Notes under the pieces: generated by a model | Seen by the model: the letters and a program-made list of their open reading frames with translations, nothing else | Told to the model about the DNA's origin: nothing | Databases searched by the model: none | Shown here: positions 35,567 through 47,589 of the stretch, one piece after another | Numbering within the stretch: position 1 is the stretch's first letter | How the letters are laid out: every line of letters starts with the position of its first letter | From: Isoetes taiwanensis | Lineage: Eukaryota; Streptophyta; Lycopodiopsida; Isoetales; Isoetaceae | Length of the DNA stretch: 64,000 nucleotides | Reading direction: 5' to 3' | Assembly: GCA_021234155.1 (NCBI GenBank) | Contig: JAJEKV010000005.1 | Coordinates: 20,382,089-20,446,088 of the forward strand | Made by a program: the position numbers and the translations under genes

Positions 35567-35879
35567 AGCAAATACGTACCCCAACATGGGCCAGTCGCGT
35601 CTTTGCTCATGGCACCTTTGTAGTAATATATGGTTTATATAGATAAAATAATTGGAAGTTTGGTTGAAGGGTCCACCTATATAAGAAAATAAAGAAAGAA
35701 TTTATCTACAAAGGAACCTATCATGCCTATAGTTGGAGTTCATTGTGGGCATTAAGGAATGTTCCGGTTCTATTATAGCCAAGATGGTAGCGAGCTATGA
35801 ACTTCATACTTTTCTAAGCCGGTTAAGGTGTCCACATTGTGATACCTGCATCCCTAAGGAACAAGAGGTGATCCCACAT

Positions 35880-38800
35880 CATGTTAGCCGTTGTTATTTC
35901 ACGGTATCTACCCCTCTGCATATTCTGCAGAATCAAGTCCTCAAGCTTCTGTAGGGTTGATAACGTATCGTTGATGAATCAAACGACCTTGAGATTGTTG
36001 CATAAAATCTGGATAGTGCTTCTCAAAGAATTCTGCTTCCATCACCCATTATCCTCCACCCGGCAAGTGCTTCCCTTGACCCGAGGTGTATTACAACTTT
36101 GAGTCCTCAAAGTGCATTTATAAGCGGAGTCAAGGAGCTTCGGGCACTATCTCGGCGCTCCTCGTGTCATTCGGAGGGTTGGGGTTTGGAAACCTCCACC
36201 GGGATGAAGTGTATTTGTTTGGAAGACTCAGTAGAAGACCTTGTGGATCTTCGGTGAGGCGGCGGATCAGCGATAATAGCATTCCAATACTTCGGTGATT
36301 TTGAATGAGTGCGCCCATCCCACGATGCTTCTTCGCCGTTACCAATTTAACAGCTTGTTTTACCTTGATTTTAAGCCAAGCCGATTCGCCACTTGGAGGT
36401 CGTGAGGTTACGTGTTTATCGCTACACTTTACGGCTGACTGGCGATGCGATAACAAGTAACCGAACCTCTTCAGCTAAGACTGCATTTCCCAAAGGAGGC
36501 TGTTGGGAGACCTCCGCTTTAGAAAGCGAGGGGTTATGCCGGTGTGCGGAGTAAAAGTGATAATATGGTTTATCATGAAAGGGAGACGTGCGGAAGACTC
36601 ACGTTTCCATCTTTGTTATAGACCAAACTCGGCAGGTATTAAATATAATTGACCCATTGGGGATTGCTTACACTCCCACACATAACCGTGGCATATCCTC
36701 ATAATCACGATTGATACGTTAAATGCAATATCCGTCGGGGATGATAAAATTTGTCACTCATAACGAAGCTTAATTGCAGCCTTAGTGGTGAAAATCTTTC
36801 AAAATACACCGTTGGGATGTTCATCGGATACAATGACGTGGCATTGGTGCAATCGAAGATCTCCTTTGCAAAAAGCGGAAGCGATATCAAGAAATGATTG
36901 TCCGTGGTATTCGACATATGCGAAAATAGAGCCATTTCGACAATTTGCTCGACCACTACCGTGCGCATCATCACGAAAATGCATTGACCCACAATAGAAA
37001 TCCATAAGTTCATCACTTCCCACTTAGCGCCCGGAATTTTTGTCAGAGGTTGCAATTCTCCTGGAGTCATAAATTATTCTACCTTGGTCTGCTGACGCGG
37101 CCGCTGCTTAATGTACCTGGCAATGTCTTCATTGAAGATAAAAATGGCAGGCGGATCTTAAGGTCCCCATAAAACCCTTCTCATTTATGAGAACATTTAA
37201 TGCGTGTGGAGGATTAACTTCTGCACTTTCCGGTCGAAGTACACAACTTATCCTTTGTGTGATACAACAAATTGCCCTCTTTTCACTGCTTATATGAAGC
37301 GGAAGCTTAGTTCTTTTGCTCTGTCTCCTTACTCCAAACTAGCGTTCCGCAGAACTCGGGATGGTGGCCGTCTGTTCTCGTTTTATCAAACTCGCCTTGA
37401 GTCAAATTACATTACAATGAATCGGGTTACCAAGGGATGATGATAATGCATCCATAACCACATTGTTGCTCGAACGCCATGATCTCAAAATCATATTCTT
37501 AAAGAAATTCCATCCATCTCCTCGACGGAGTTGAGATTGGTTGGAGTGGTGGTCAAATATCGAGGAGACTTTGATGATACGTGTCGGAACCTTCTACCAA
37601 GGTAGTGTCTCCATATTAATGGCCTTGAACAGCGGCTAGCAATTCGGTCATGGGTAGGATAACTCATTGTCTCATTCATTTTCTTTGAATCCTGCAGCAA
37701 TAACCCTCCCCTCTGCATTTCAGACCCCACGGTGGGCGATTTCTTGGCATCTGTGGCTACTAGTTTATCCTTATGGGGATGGATAGCTGAGAGCGGTCTA
37801 ACGAGGTTAAAGGCATCTTCTGTGGAAACTTCCTGAACAATAGTCTTCCGGGTCTCCATCGATCCTTCCTTCTCATGCTTGGTAAGATTTTGTAAGAGGG
37901 GCTGCAATCCTTGCAAAATCCTTTTTACAAATTTGGGTGTAATCACCTTCAACCCCAAGAAACCGGGACTTGGGAGACATTTTTTCGAATAGGCCATTCC
38001 ATACTGCCTATCTTTGCGAGGGATCGCCCGGCCTTTGAAATAATATGACCCAAGTAATCGACCTTGAGTGGCAAACTTGCACTTAGAGAACTTGGCAAAA
38101 ATGATGACGTCTTTAGTTTTTGTAGAGCCAATTTAAGATGTTTCTCATGCTCTTCTAGGAGTCTCTTCTGATGAGATGAATGTCACAAAGAAAATAACAA
38201 CAAAGTCATCCAAGTTTGTCGAAAACATCATTCATCAATCGTAAAAGCTAAGGGGCATTAGTTAATCCAAAGGCATAACGTAAACTCATAATGCTCATAT
38301 CTAGATGCGAAAAGCGATTTATGGATGTCTTCCTCTTTAATTCTTATCTGATGGTATCCCCGGCGAAAGATCAATCTTTGAAATAATACTTGGCCCTTAA
38401 CCGATCCATCGGATCATCTCGCCTCTCGCAAAGCATAGCGATTTTTGGATAGTATGCTTGTTGAGTTGCCGATAATCAATACACATTCTCAAGAGGCAGC
38501 CCTTTTTTCTTCACAAAAGAATAGGGCTTCAAAGGGCTTAAAACACTAGGTCGAATAAAACCTGGGTTTAGCTTGGCTCTTGAAGTTGTTCTTAAGCTCC
38601 CGACTCGAAGACTCATGCCTATTTCCTGGCCTTGCTGGTAGGCTTAGTACCGCTCTAAAGCTATCTCACACATTCTACCCCTCTAAAAGGAGGAAGCTTC
38701 GGATTTCTTTGTCGGGAAGAGATCACGCAAATTGCCTGATAAGGTTGGCGATCCTCCTGTAAGGGGTGTCAATTACTTGCTTCCGCTTAGATCCGACTCA

Positions 38801-40130
38801 ATGGAAGCAAATTCGATAAAAGGCGCAGGAGCTTTTTGCTTGCTTATAGCTCTATTCTAACTATCGGATGGACATAGGCGCATGATAGGGTTGAATGGTT
38901 CTGCTTTTTATAGTTACGCTTTTGCCATTTGCCGCTGAAGGAAGCGGTTTTCTCTCTCTTCCGCGCTGATCCTATTTGGCTTTTTGCATGCCAAGAATTC
39001 CATCCCAACAATGAGGTCATATTTGCCAATATCCATTAGCTTCTGGCTACCATAGCAATCGGTGCGCTGCAATCGTGATCTTTAGATTGATGACGACCAT
39101 GGGTATCTAACCCACATCTGGCTAAAGTGATGGGCCTCGGTTGTGACCTTAGGGTTTCCGGTTGTAGGACACGGCCATTCTAGAGAAGCAAAATTATGTG
39201 TACCCCCGTATCCATAAGAATTACAAAAGGCTTCTGCCTACTTGGCCTATGGTGGAAATGACCGGCGGTGACTTTCGGCATTGCCGGTTTCCATAGCCGC
39301 AGATATTGAGACGACCGCGGAATGCGCCCTGAGCCGCCCTCGCCGGCGGTAATGTTGACTCCAATATCGCCCCGCAAAGGTCGGGCCATGGCGGTACCGG
39401 GCCCCGGGTAAATATATGGGCAATTTCGCATGAAGTGTCAGTGCCTCATACACACATGGCAATACGCTTATCCGGCCCTTGTTGTTCCACCGGCCTCTTT
39501 AGGGAGAATGGAGCGTAAAAGGGTTTTGAACTTTCTGCGACATTGTTACGCTTATCTGGCTGCTAAAGCGACTCTTCTCTGGCGGCCAGTAAGAGTTAGC
39601 GAGAGGGGCGGACTTGGAAGGTGTGGTGACCGTGGGCTGCCGGTAAGGAAGCGGGGCCGGATCTGATTCCTTGGTATGTCCTCCTCGAGCTCAATGCTGC
39701 TTCGGCTTACTGGCAATTTCGTCGATGGCTCCAATCCATCCGCTTGATCGATGGTGCCAAACCTCAATATAGCCTCCCTCTCACCGCCTCTCATTCATAC
39801 TGTACATACAAAACCTCAAAGCATAAACTCATCCGCGGTAAGTCTGCATTTTACATACTTCTCGCTTCCAACCTCAGAAACTGACTGTTACATTTATGTG
39901 CACGGGCACATAATGCGATTTGGAAGGCCTCTGCAAACTCCTCTCGGGTTGTGACCTACTCCGCCTGTGATGTTTGGCTCTCGCATAGCTCCTTTCCACC
40001 AACACGGCGCCCTGCATAGTTTGTGGTAAGTAACCTTCCCTCGTATCCTTCGTCATGCCATAGGACCTCGGCCAACTCCTTCATTTCGCCCGCCAAATGT
40101 GATTCTGCGATTCAAGCCGCCCCTAGATTT
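35880..40130 (-). pseudogene. gag-pol polyprotein, copy B, heavily frameshifted
   Basis: Colinear with copy A but more disrupted. The chromodomain lies near 36,060-35,880. The RT-to-RNase H connection is at 37,997-37,491 (FLGLKVITPKFVKRI, then NLTKHEK). The RT KIDL.. block near 38,380 is shifted out of frame. The RT metal-binding region near 38,190 reads FFVTF, so the aspartates are lost. The protease ILMDTG block lies near 39,215, and gag near 40,130-39,550. Because the same protein features fail at different bases in the two copies, each copy acquired its changes separately or was sequenced with independent errors. Confidence 0.8.
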
Positions 40131-43100
40131 CCCATCAAACCGGGCCACTTCCTATTCTTCCATATACTAGTTATGGTCAGACAATCGCTCTTTGCGAGCA
40201 ATTCTTTTTATTCTAAGGCTGCATGGCCACCGGATGATCGCGGATGATTGAGATGACACCGATGGCGGAACTTTGAGGAGGTAGCCTTGCCCCTCGAGGA
40301 GCTCCGCCATGCGTTTAGAGTGGGACCTCTTTCGCGCCAAAAAGGGACTGGTTAAGTGGTGGGGGCGAACAGCCGTATGTGTGTGGACTCAGGGCGTGCA
40401 ACGGAGGTAACTTCCGGTGCATCCCTTGGCCCACCATGGTGGTGGGTTAGCATGCAAGGCGTGGGCACGCAGAATTCGCCCTACTTGTTTTTTCATGATC
40501 AAATTCTTGTTGGGTGTTAATTGACTTGCATTTGAGGGTGGTCCATAGCCGGCCAGTCGTGCCGCCTATATTAAACATAAGATGATATAAGAACATTTAC
40601 AGCGACAATAAGTGTCATACAAGGTCATTTTTAAGTTAATTAGCGAGAACAAAGTGAACCGCTAAAAACCACGGAGAAAAATTTTAATTACAAGTGAAGT
40701 AACGGGGTTACATGCAAGAGCTTGATAATCGCCGATAATTATGACTTATAGTTATATAATACATACATGGACTGATAGAGTCATTTTCCCTAGTCATAGT
40801 GAAGCATAGGAACACACAAAACTGGTAATTGCGGCTTAAGGGTTTCGCGTGAGGATACATGGCTGGCATAGCGCGACACTCCACGCCGGCGTACCGGCGA
40901 GCTTATGTAACGCGCTCCAAGCCCGATAATAACGGGTTGATAATCCCAAATGGGGCTAATAATCGAAAGGTTGAAGAGCCCGCGGTCGTAGAAGATTTGC
41001 CGGAGATGATCATTAGCATCCTCAAAAGCCTCATGTGGGGTCATATTCCAATAATCCCAAATGCGGAAAAGAGTCCATTTTGGATCATCATCGTAAGCGC
41101 GTTCGAAGAAGAGTAACTATTTCCATCCCCTTGTCGGGGATCATAAGGTTGTTCCGGCACCTAAAGCCCGCTATCTCATAATCAACTTCCCGCTTCGGGA
41201 TACTTTCGTTGTATCGTTCCCCATAGTCTGTTGGAGGTCCCCTTCATCTCTCCTTATAAGGGATGTTATCCTATCTTCATACTCATGGCGTTTTCTTAAA
41301 AAGGCGGAATGAGTATATAATACTAACATTTCGGAGGCTTAATAACTTGTCATGGAAGAGGCTTATTCAAAAATTGTATTGGCATTATGTATTGGACTGA
41401 TACAATAAGGAGGAATCACATCACGAGTAATAACCATTTTTAAAACAACAATTGATTTCAAAGGCAAAATACATAAGACAATAATTTAGGAGCTGAATCC
41501 CTCGCCTTAAGCCCATTGGCCGGCCGGTGGACGATAACGATCAAAGTGGTAGGGCTAGCAGAAAGGGCGGCTCGAAAGCGCCTCCGGGTGATAAACAAGT
41601 AGCCAAAGGCGCCGCCACAAGGAGGCGATGTTAAGCCCACGACCACGCCTCCCAATCTTGCTATAGCCAAATCTCTACCCGGAGTAATAGTGGTGACATG
41701 ATAATCAATCTTCTTATGGCCATTTGTAGTAGCTATGGCTCCTGGAATACCACCAAAGAAGCTTGGAAGATGGCCCTAAATTCTTGAAAAGAACAACACC
41801 TCTCCTTGGCGAAAAGTGAGAGAAAGAATCGGGCCACATGGTTGCCCATGGCCCCAACTTGAGGGTGGGTGGAGGTCTCGGCTTCCTTCTCCAAGTCGAT
41901 GGGGAGCTTCTCTTCTTCTTCTTCTTCTCTCTCTCATCCCTAAGGGTGACCTTGGTGTCCCAAAGGTCTTCCTTTCGTCTTGACCCCCCTCGCCCATAGT
42001 GATTTGCAGAGGCGGATCTTGAAGGAGGGACCCAGGTCGGGCCGCCAAATTGCTCTTCCCGAGGCTTTGGGGGTTTCAGCTAGCAAGAAATCTTGGGTTT
42101 ACGGAAGAAGAGTCTCAACCCGCTCTTGTTCCTCGGGCCGATATGCCAATAGGCTCTCTAGCTTGTAGGTTAGCCCTTTGGTGTAGTGAAGTCGATGAAG
42201 TCATCTTGGCAATATTCCGCAAGATCATAGAGAACCTCTACTTTCTCAAGGGGCGACCCGGTAAGAACATGGTACGCCCACATAATATCATCCAAGGATC
42301 AAGTACTCTTGATCATTCGAGAATCTTGTAGGGGAGAGGTTTAACCCTTCAAGTTTTAGGGTTTTCTTCTTGGGGCGGCGAGCTTCCGTAGCAAGTTCCT
42401 TCCATCTCACAAAATCCCGCTCATCGGCGATCGTCATCTTAAGGTCGGCGGTAGAGGTGTGGAAGAACGCCGCCAGTGGGGATCTCCTCATCCTCTATAT
42501 GTCTTGGTCCATAATGATGGCGATGCAAATCGGGCCTCAAAAACGGGTTTCCCAGATCTATTGTGGCAATAGGGAGGTCATTCCCTCGCCGTCTGATGCC
42601 CTTGATGACGTTACGGGCATGATCATCACCCCCTAACATCTGGTGTAAGGTGTGGAAATCGAGGTAAAAGCTGATCATCGTCATCATTACCAGCGATGCG
42701 AGGCACAATCTCCTCTCCTCAGAATAGGAAGCGAAGGAAGGGCGAGGAATAATAACTGGTGGGCACATGTTGGAGATAAGATCTACTGCTGCGCAGCGGG
42801 TAGGGTGAAAAGATCAAAGGGAACCCATGAGGTCCCAATGCTCTCAGATCCACATACCATTCTTTGCGGGTTGGGCGAGCCATGAAGAGTGAAGGCGCAA
42901 AGGAGGAGAAAGGAGGCGCTGGAACAAGAAGGAAAAATGAAACCCTAATGGCCAAAAAGGGGTTTTATACTTTTTGGCACGTTTCCCAAAAATCATTATT
43001 AAAATTATTATTTATTTAATAATACTTATATTTCCCAAAAAAATGTTTTTTTTTTTTCACAACCCCAAAAAAATGGGACTAGTACATGGATAAGTTACAA

Positions 43101-44716
43101 AAAATTTTACAAAAAAAAAAACGGTTGTGTCATCATCTAAATTCCCCTCGGATCCTTCGCGGCCACCGGTGAAGGTCCTTGGGCATAATAGTGACCACTT
43201 AGCGCATGTATGGCGCTTACAAGTTGGCGTCACTCAAAAGCTCAATCGTGCGCCTCAGAAATTCCTCTCAGGGCAAGGATCGCAAAAGCTTGAAACCGCA
43301 AGTCGGTCTTGAATTCTTGAGCGATCTCCCCGCAACAAGTTTGGAAAGGAAGCCGGCAAGGATCAATGGCTCGGTAGTCTTCTGATACTTCGCGTATCTC
43401 CCGGCAGAGCTACCGCGTGCAGTCGGAACCTGTGGGCTTCCCGTGGCTTAAGGGTTAGCCTTTGAGCGACGGAATGGATTTACCTCCCCGGTCGAAGGAT
43501 GCTTTGTCAGCTCTTTACGATCAACTCCCTTCCTACGGCCGATGTCTTCTTGGCGATCGCGGCATCTGTTGCGATGGGTCTTGTAGTACACCCCACCCCC
43601 AACCGGTCTAGATTTGGTCCTTTTTAGTCTCCGGTTGCCGGCCTGGCCGGGTTGCGTGGGTTGACCCTTGGTTCACATCAACGGGGTTTGTCCGGGATTC
43701 AACGGTCTCGAACCGCACCTAGGTCCTCTTTGCCTATCATCAAAATTTCGCTGGCCGCTCCTCTCACGCCGATGGCCTTAGCTGCTTCTCCTCGGTCGTG
43801 CTCACTTTGCTGGCCATGGGGAGTCTTCGCCTTCCTTTAGAGCCGCCTCGTTCTTCAGCCCGGCCTCTCTCTCCAAACGACTTGTGTACAGGGCAATCTC
43901 ATGATGATACCGGGTCCGGTGCCTCATATCTTCTTGGACGGATTCCGGATGGCACCGTTGAAACGGGCGAACATTTTCAAAAATGAAACTGTTGAGGCTT
44001 TCATTCCAAGAAAAGGTGGGAAGGTTAAAGTATCCCCAGTAAGTAAGTATCGACCCCTCCCAAATAGTAAAAACGATCCATCCTTAGGTCCTGTGGAGCT
44101 TTGGCTATTTGGTGCGGTCTTCTATTAGGGCCAGATGCATGATCCTTCGAGAGCTTCGTTCCACTAAGCTCCCGCAGGTCTTCATCTGGTCCCCGGCGAG
44201 GGATAAAACATAACCACGACCCATGCGGTCCTACCGCTCCCACGAGTGTAATCGACCGGCTTCATTCAAATTGAGGAGGAAGCCGTTGAAGTGGAAAATA
44301 GGGTAGGGGACTCCGGCCCCCCGACAAAGTGCTTGACAAAAGGTTAAGAATGATATCTATTATTGGGTCCTCGTCCCCTAGATGCTCAACCAAGGCAAAA
44401 ACAACCGATATACGCTCACCTTCTTCGGATCTACGGTCAGCTTGAAGCGCGGCATGTCGTACTTGGTAGGGGACAACAGGTGAAAAAGGAAAAAGGAGGC
44501 TCAAGCAAGGCGGACGGATCTGCGAAGGTAATCGAGGCCACCAGGGTGTAGGGCAAGTGCAAGGGAGGCGTCGGTCCGGGCTATGGCGGATTTGGAGCTT
44601 AAGTCCCATGGGTGGCTATGGCGTAAAAGGGTGTTCGTGAGAAAACACACGCAAAAAAGATATTTCAAAATTCAAATTTTAACTTTTAACTTTTTATTAA
44701 ATTTTTTAAAATATTT

Positions 44717-44750
<34 letters not shown>

Positions 44751-45160
44751 CAAGGCCAGATAAAAAACGCCGGACCGTATATAGCGACCGACGTTTTATC
44801 GCGGCGTTTATTTTCAAAAGAAACACCCTCCGATACCTCAAAGCAAATTGTTTTTTGTTTTTACTTTGTTGTCCGCTTTTGCCTCGGAGAGACGTGCCCC
44901 TAGGGTATTTGAGAGGTGCCCGATCCATTGGAGCCATTTTAAGCCTTCATCCGAAAGCTACCTACCTAAAAAGTTATGGCTCCTCGAAACTTGGGTCCTC
45001 CAGTGACCTAGACTTCCTTGGAATTTACTGATCACCTTAACCTAGCACTAATCAAACATAAAAAGACTTAAACAACCACTCTTGCTTAATTCTCTCCCTA
45101 ACTACCCAACTAGCGAGTTAGGGTTTGTCGATGCTATGATTTCGAAAGTAACCAAATCAC
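40131..45160 (-). other. Long leader between primer site and gag, copy B
   Basis: Homologous to 28,884-33,718 throughout, including the A/T homopolymer block at about 44,688-44,750. The same short open pieces can be found but at shifted positions. No product assigned. Confidence 0.5.
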
Positions 45161-45174
45161 GGCTCTCGATACCA
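45161..45174 (-). promoter_or_regulatory. Primer-binding site (initiator Met-tRNA), copy B
   Basis: The minus strand reads TGGTATCGAGAGCC two to four bases inside LTR3. Apart from one extra G it equals the iMet primer site of plant Ty3/gypsy and Ty1/copia elements. Confidence 0.8.
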
Positions 45175-45176
45175 CC

Positions 45177-46750
45177 GCGGACGCCTCGACATATACGACC
45201 CTCCGGACGATATACATACGGGACTTCCCCATGGCGACCAACTCGCCATGAGCGGCCCCCCTCCGCCTATTTCGGCCATCTATAATATGAGGTCCCAAAG
45301 AAGGTCACTGTGAAAGGGGTCATTCGCCCACGCCTTCAATGGGGCTCCTACGTCCGCGAAGCGTGAATACAAGGGTTAGCACACAAAGATAAATCACATA
45401 TAAATAACCACCACGTAAGGGTGGCACATCCATCCAAATACCAACGGCAAAGAATATGCATCTAAACCTAAGAAAACACCCCAAACCCATGGTTCTACCC
45501 CGCCTCGCACTCCGGTGAGGATCGACCGACGGCTAGGTCTCAAGAGATCGCCAGACCGAATCTTGACATGGCGCTATCGGCATAGAACATTGGCTAGGGT
45601 TGTCCACTCCATCCGCCCCTCCTGCACACTTTGCGGATGGGTCAATTCACGCTATGGCGTCGCTATAGCCTTCCTGAGACGCAGGGCTCGAGGCATCACC
45701 CTCACCGAGCCTACTCTGTGGTTCATGAAGTCCCGTCCGATGAGGCGGTCGGAAGCGTCCCCTTCCGAAATCACAAAGGGCTCCATGGGCGAAGCTAGAG
45801 AATACGTGCCGCATCACCCCCTCGATCCGTGCAGAGCTTACTGCGCCCTAAATCTACTCAAAGTGCAAGGTGCCCCATACGGGTCACACCTTCCCACCTG
45901 TGGAGTGTCAGACCCATACCCGCCCCCTCTACGTGACCGGCTATCGCCTAGCTCACTATAGGAGTCCCAGGAGCCTTTTATGTTCGCGGGGACCCCGCCA
46001 ACCACTTCACTTTGTGTTCCTTGTCCGGTGCTAAGCCAGCACCATAGCATCTATGACCCGTGGGCTCTTGTGCACAGTAGCAATTAACGGATAATCTGAG
46101 GGCTCTATCTAGGAGCATACTACAATAAATAGCCTCGAGGTCTCTACCCCCTTAATCCCCCATATCCGAGAGTAACACTAGGCTAACAACCACCAATCCA
46201 TCCATTACAAGCGTAAACTGCAATCGAAATATATAGAGAATCTACCTTTACAATCAAGGGTTAGTTCCTACGAGTAAACACGGAGAGAATAGACCAACAA
46301 CCCAAACAGGTGCCCAGCAGGCTATCCTAGAATTCACAACTACACTAGCCACCCACCTGTATTTCGGCTCGACCCGTTGTCATTGGGGATCTCCATCTGG
46401 GGGTCCCGGTGTTTAGCTTGTGTGAGATTCGGGTGGCTTCACTCGGTCACAAGGGTGGCGCTCCACTGCTCAAGGTGAGTTGTGGCTGATATGGGGGTGG
46501 TGATCCACCCTATTGACCCCAATTAGCATTATCATGCTAACCAATCGAGGGTGGCCACGTGGCGCCTTCCCAAACCATAATTAGTAGTTCCTTAATTATA
46601 GGTTATTATTGTCAATAATTAAATTAACATAGCTAATTTAATCCCTTTTAAGTGAACCCCCTAGGTTCCCATACCCCATGTGGCGTATGTATCCTTGGTG
46701 ACGTGTCAACATATTTATACTTATACCGTATAAATACTTGGAACGTCACA
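45177..46750 (-). repeat. LTR3 (5' LTR of the element)
   Basis: Aligns with LTR1 over about 1.57 kb and ends CGTCACA at 46,750, followed by the target duplication CCAAC. The transcript of the element would start in this LTR and run leftwards. Confidence 0.87.
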
Positions 46751-46755
46751 CCAAC

Positions 46756-46850
46756 TTTGTCTTCAGCAATATATTCTCCACCTCCAACTTACTGACCCCA
46801 GCTATGTCATTCATAATCCTGCCTTCATATAAACCTTCTCTGTCCTCTCT
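46756..46850 (-). pseudogene. Coiled-coil gene, part upstream of the insertion
   Basis: On the minus strand this encodes EDREGLYEGRIMNDIAGV, then SKLEVENILLKTKL. It is preceded in frame by TGA at 46,851-46,853, so the exon probably starts after an acceptor close to that point. Its last codons run straight into the sequence at 22,431 when the element and one CCAAC are removed. A further possible exon on the same strand at about 46,920-47,005 reads DKSIDGMTTGKFSGG. The 252-bp copy at 35,315 includes this exon as well. Confidence 0.45.
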
Positions 46851-47277
46851 TCACTATTCAAGCATACCAGTAATCTCACACAGGTCGTCTAAAACTAACC
46901 TATAATTTACCAGTCTTTTTCTCAAATACGTTATCATACACATCACTTCGTTGACAAATACCACCACTAAATTTACCAGTTGTCATGCCATCAATAGATT
47001 TATCACTTGTTAAACATCATTTCAGTGACAAATATTAGCAATAAGTTTCACGCGTACGTTTAATCATGGATACAGACTGGAATACTATCATCCAAATCAC
47101 TTCATATAAGTACCTCTCGCTATTACTAATTAACCAAAATTTACTGTGTACCATGGAAGCAGCTTCATAAAGAAAACACATAGAGTTTGAGAACAAAATC
47201 CCAAACACAAAGACAACTTCACAACAAAAAGTCAAAGTTTCTAATAGATGACATAATATCAATTTCAAATTAACTAC

Positions 47278-47589
47278 TTACTTAGATCGACCACAAAGAA
47301 AGTCGGGCAGCTTTTTTATGCAAACGATAACTATATCGTTGTCCACTGGAGATTCCAAACTGAACTGATTAAACTCTCCTCCCAATCTCATTTTAGACCT
47401 CTTTATTCCGTCTATGACAACCTCGTGATTCAAATTCCCCCAATCTATAGATGTGACTTCACAAACCACAACTCTGTGACTCTTGAATCCATTGTATTCT
47501 GTCTGAACTACGCTTAGTCGGAATATTTTGCTAATCCAAAGGTGCTCCATAAAGAGAGAATAATATTCTTGTTGATTATTCTCCTGCAA
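47278..47589 (-). pseudogene. Possible B3-like exon
   Basis: A 103-codon open frame contains SHRVVVCEVTSIDWGNLNHE, then MRLGGEFNQFSLES, then PVDNDIVIVCIKK. The order strand - W - strand - G..F..F - ND-hydrophobic is that of a B3 fold, with ND in place of GD. The likeness is modest. An alternative is an exon of the interrupted coiled-coil gene. It lies only about 430 bp from that gene's upstream part. Confidence 0.3.

Larger units (their letters stand above)
22437..46750 (-). mobile_element. Ty3/gypsy chromodomain retrotransposon block: LTR-internal-LTR-internal-LTR
   Basis: The block starts TGTGACG (22,437) and ends CGTCACA (46,750), flanked on both sides by the 5-bp duplication CCAAC (22,432-22,436 and 46,751-46,755). 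Order on the minus strand is LTR3, PBS, leader, gag-pol, then 252 bp of host-flank copy, LTR2, PBS, leader, gag-pol, polypurine tract, LTR1. One TSD pair at the outer ends means a single insertion. The middle LTR is also followed by CCAAC plus host flank. This shows that a segment from within the internal region (about 24,247) through an LTR into the flank was duplicated in tandem: 24,247-35,566 and 35,567-47,003. A chromodomain and an iMet primer site place it among plant chromoviruses. A full single copy would be about 12.9 kb. Confidence 0.85.

Noticed and set aside
22437-46750. Three-LTR array formed by LTR-LTR unequal recombination
   Set aside because: Host flank with the CCAAC duplication lies after LTR2 and the second internal region lacks the polypurine tract. 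Simple LTR recombination does not predict either.
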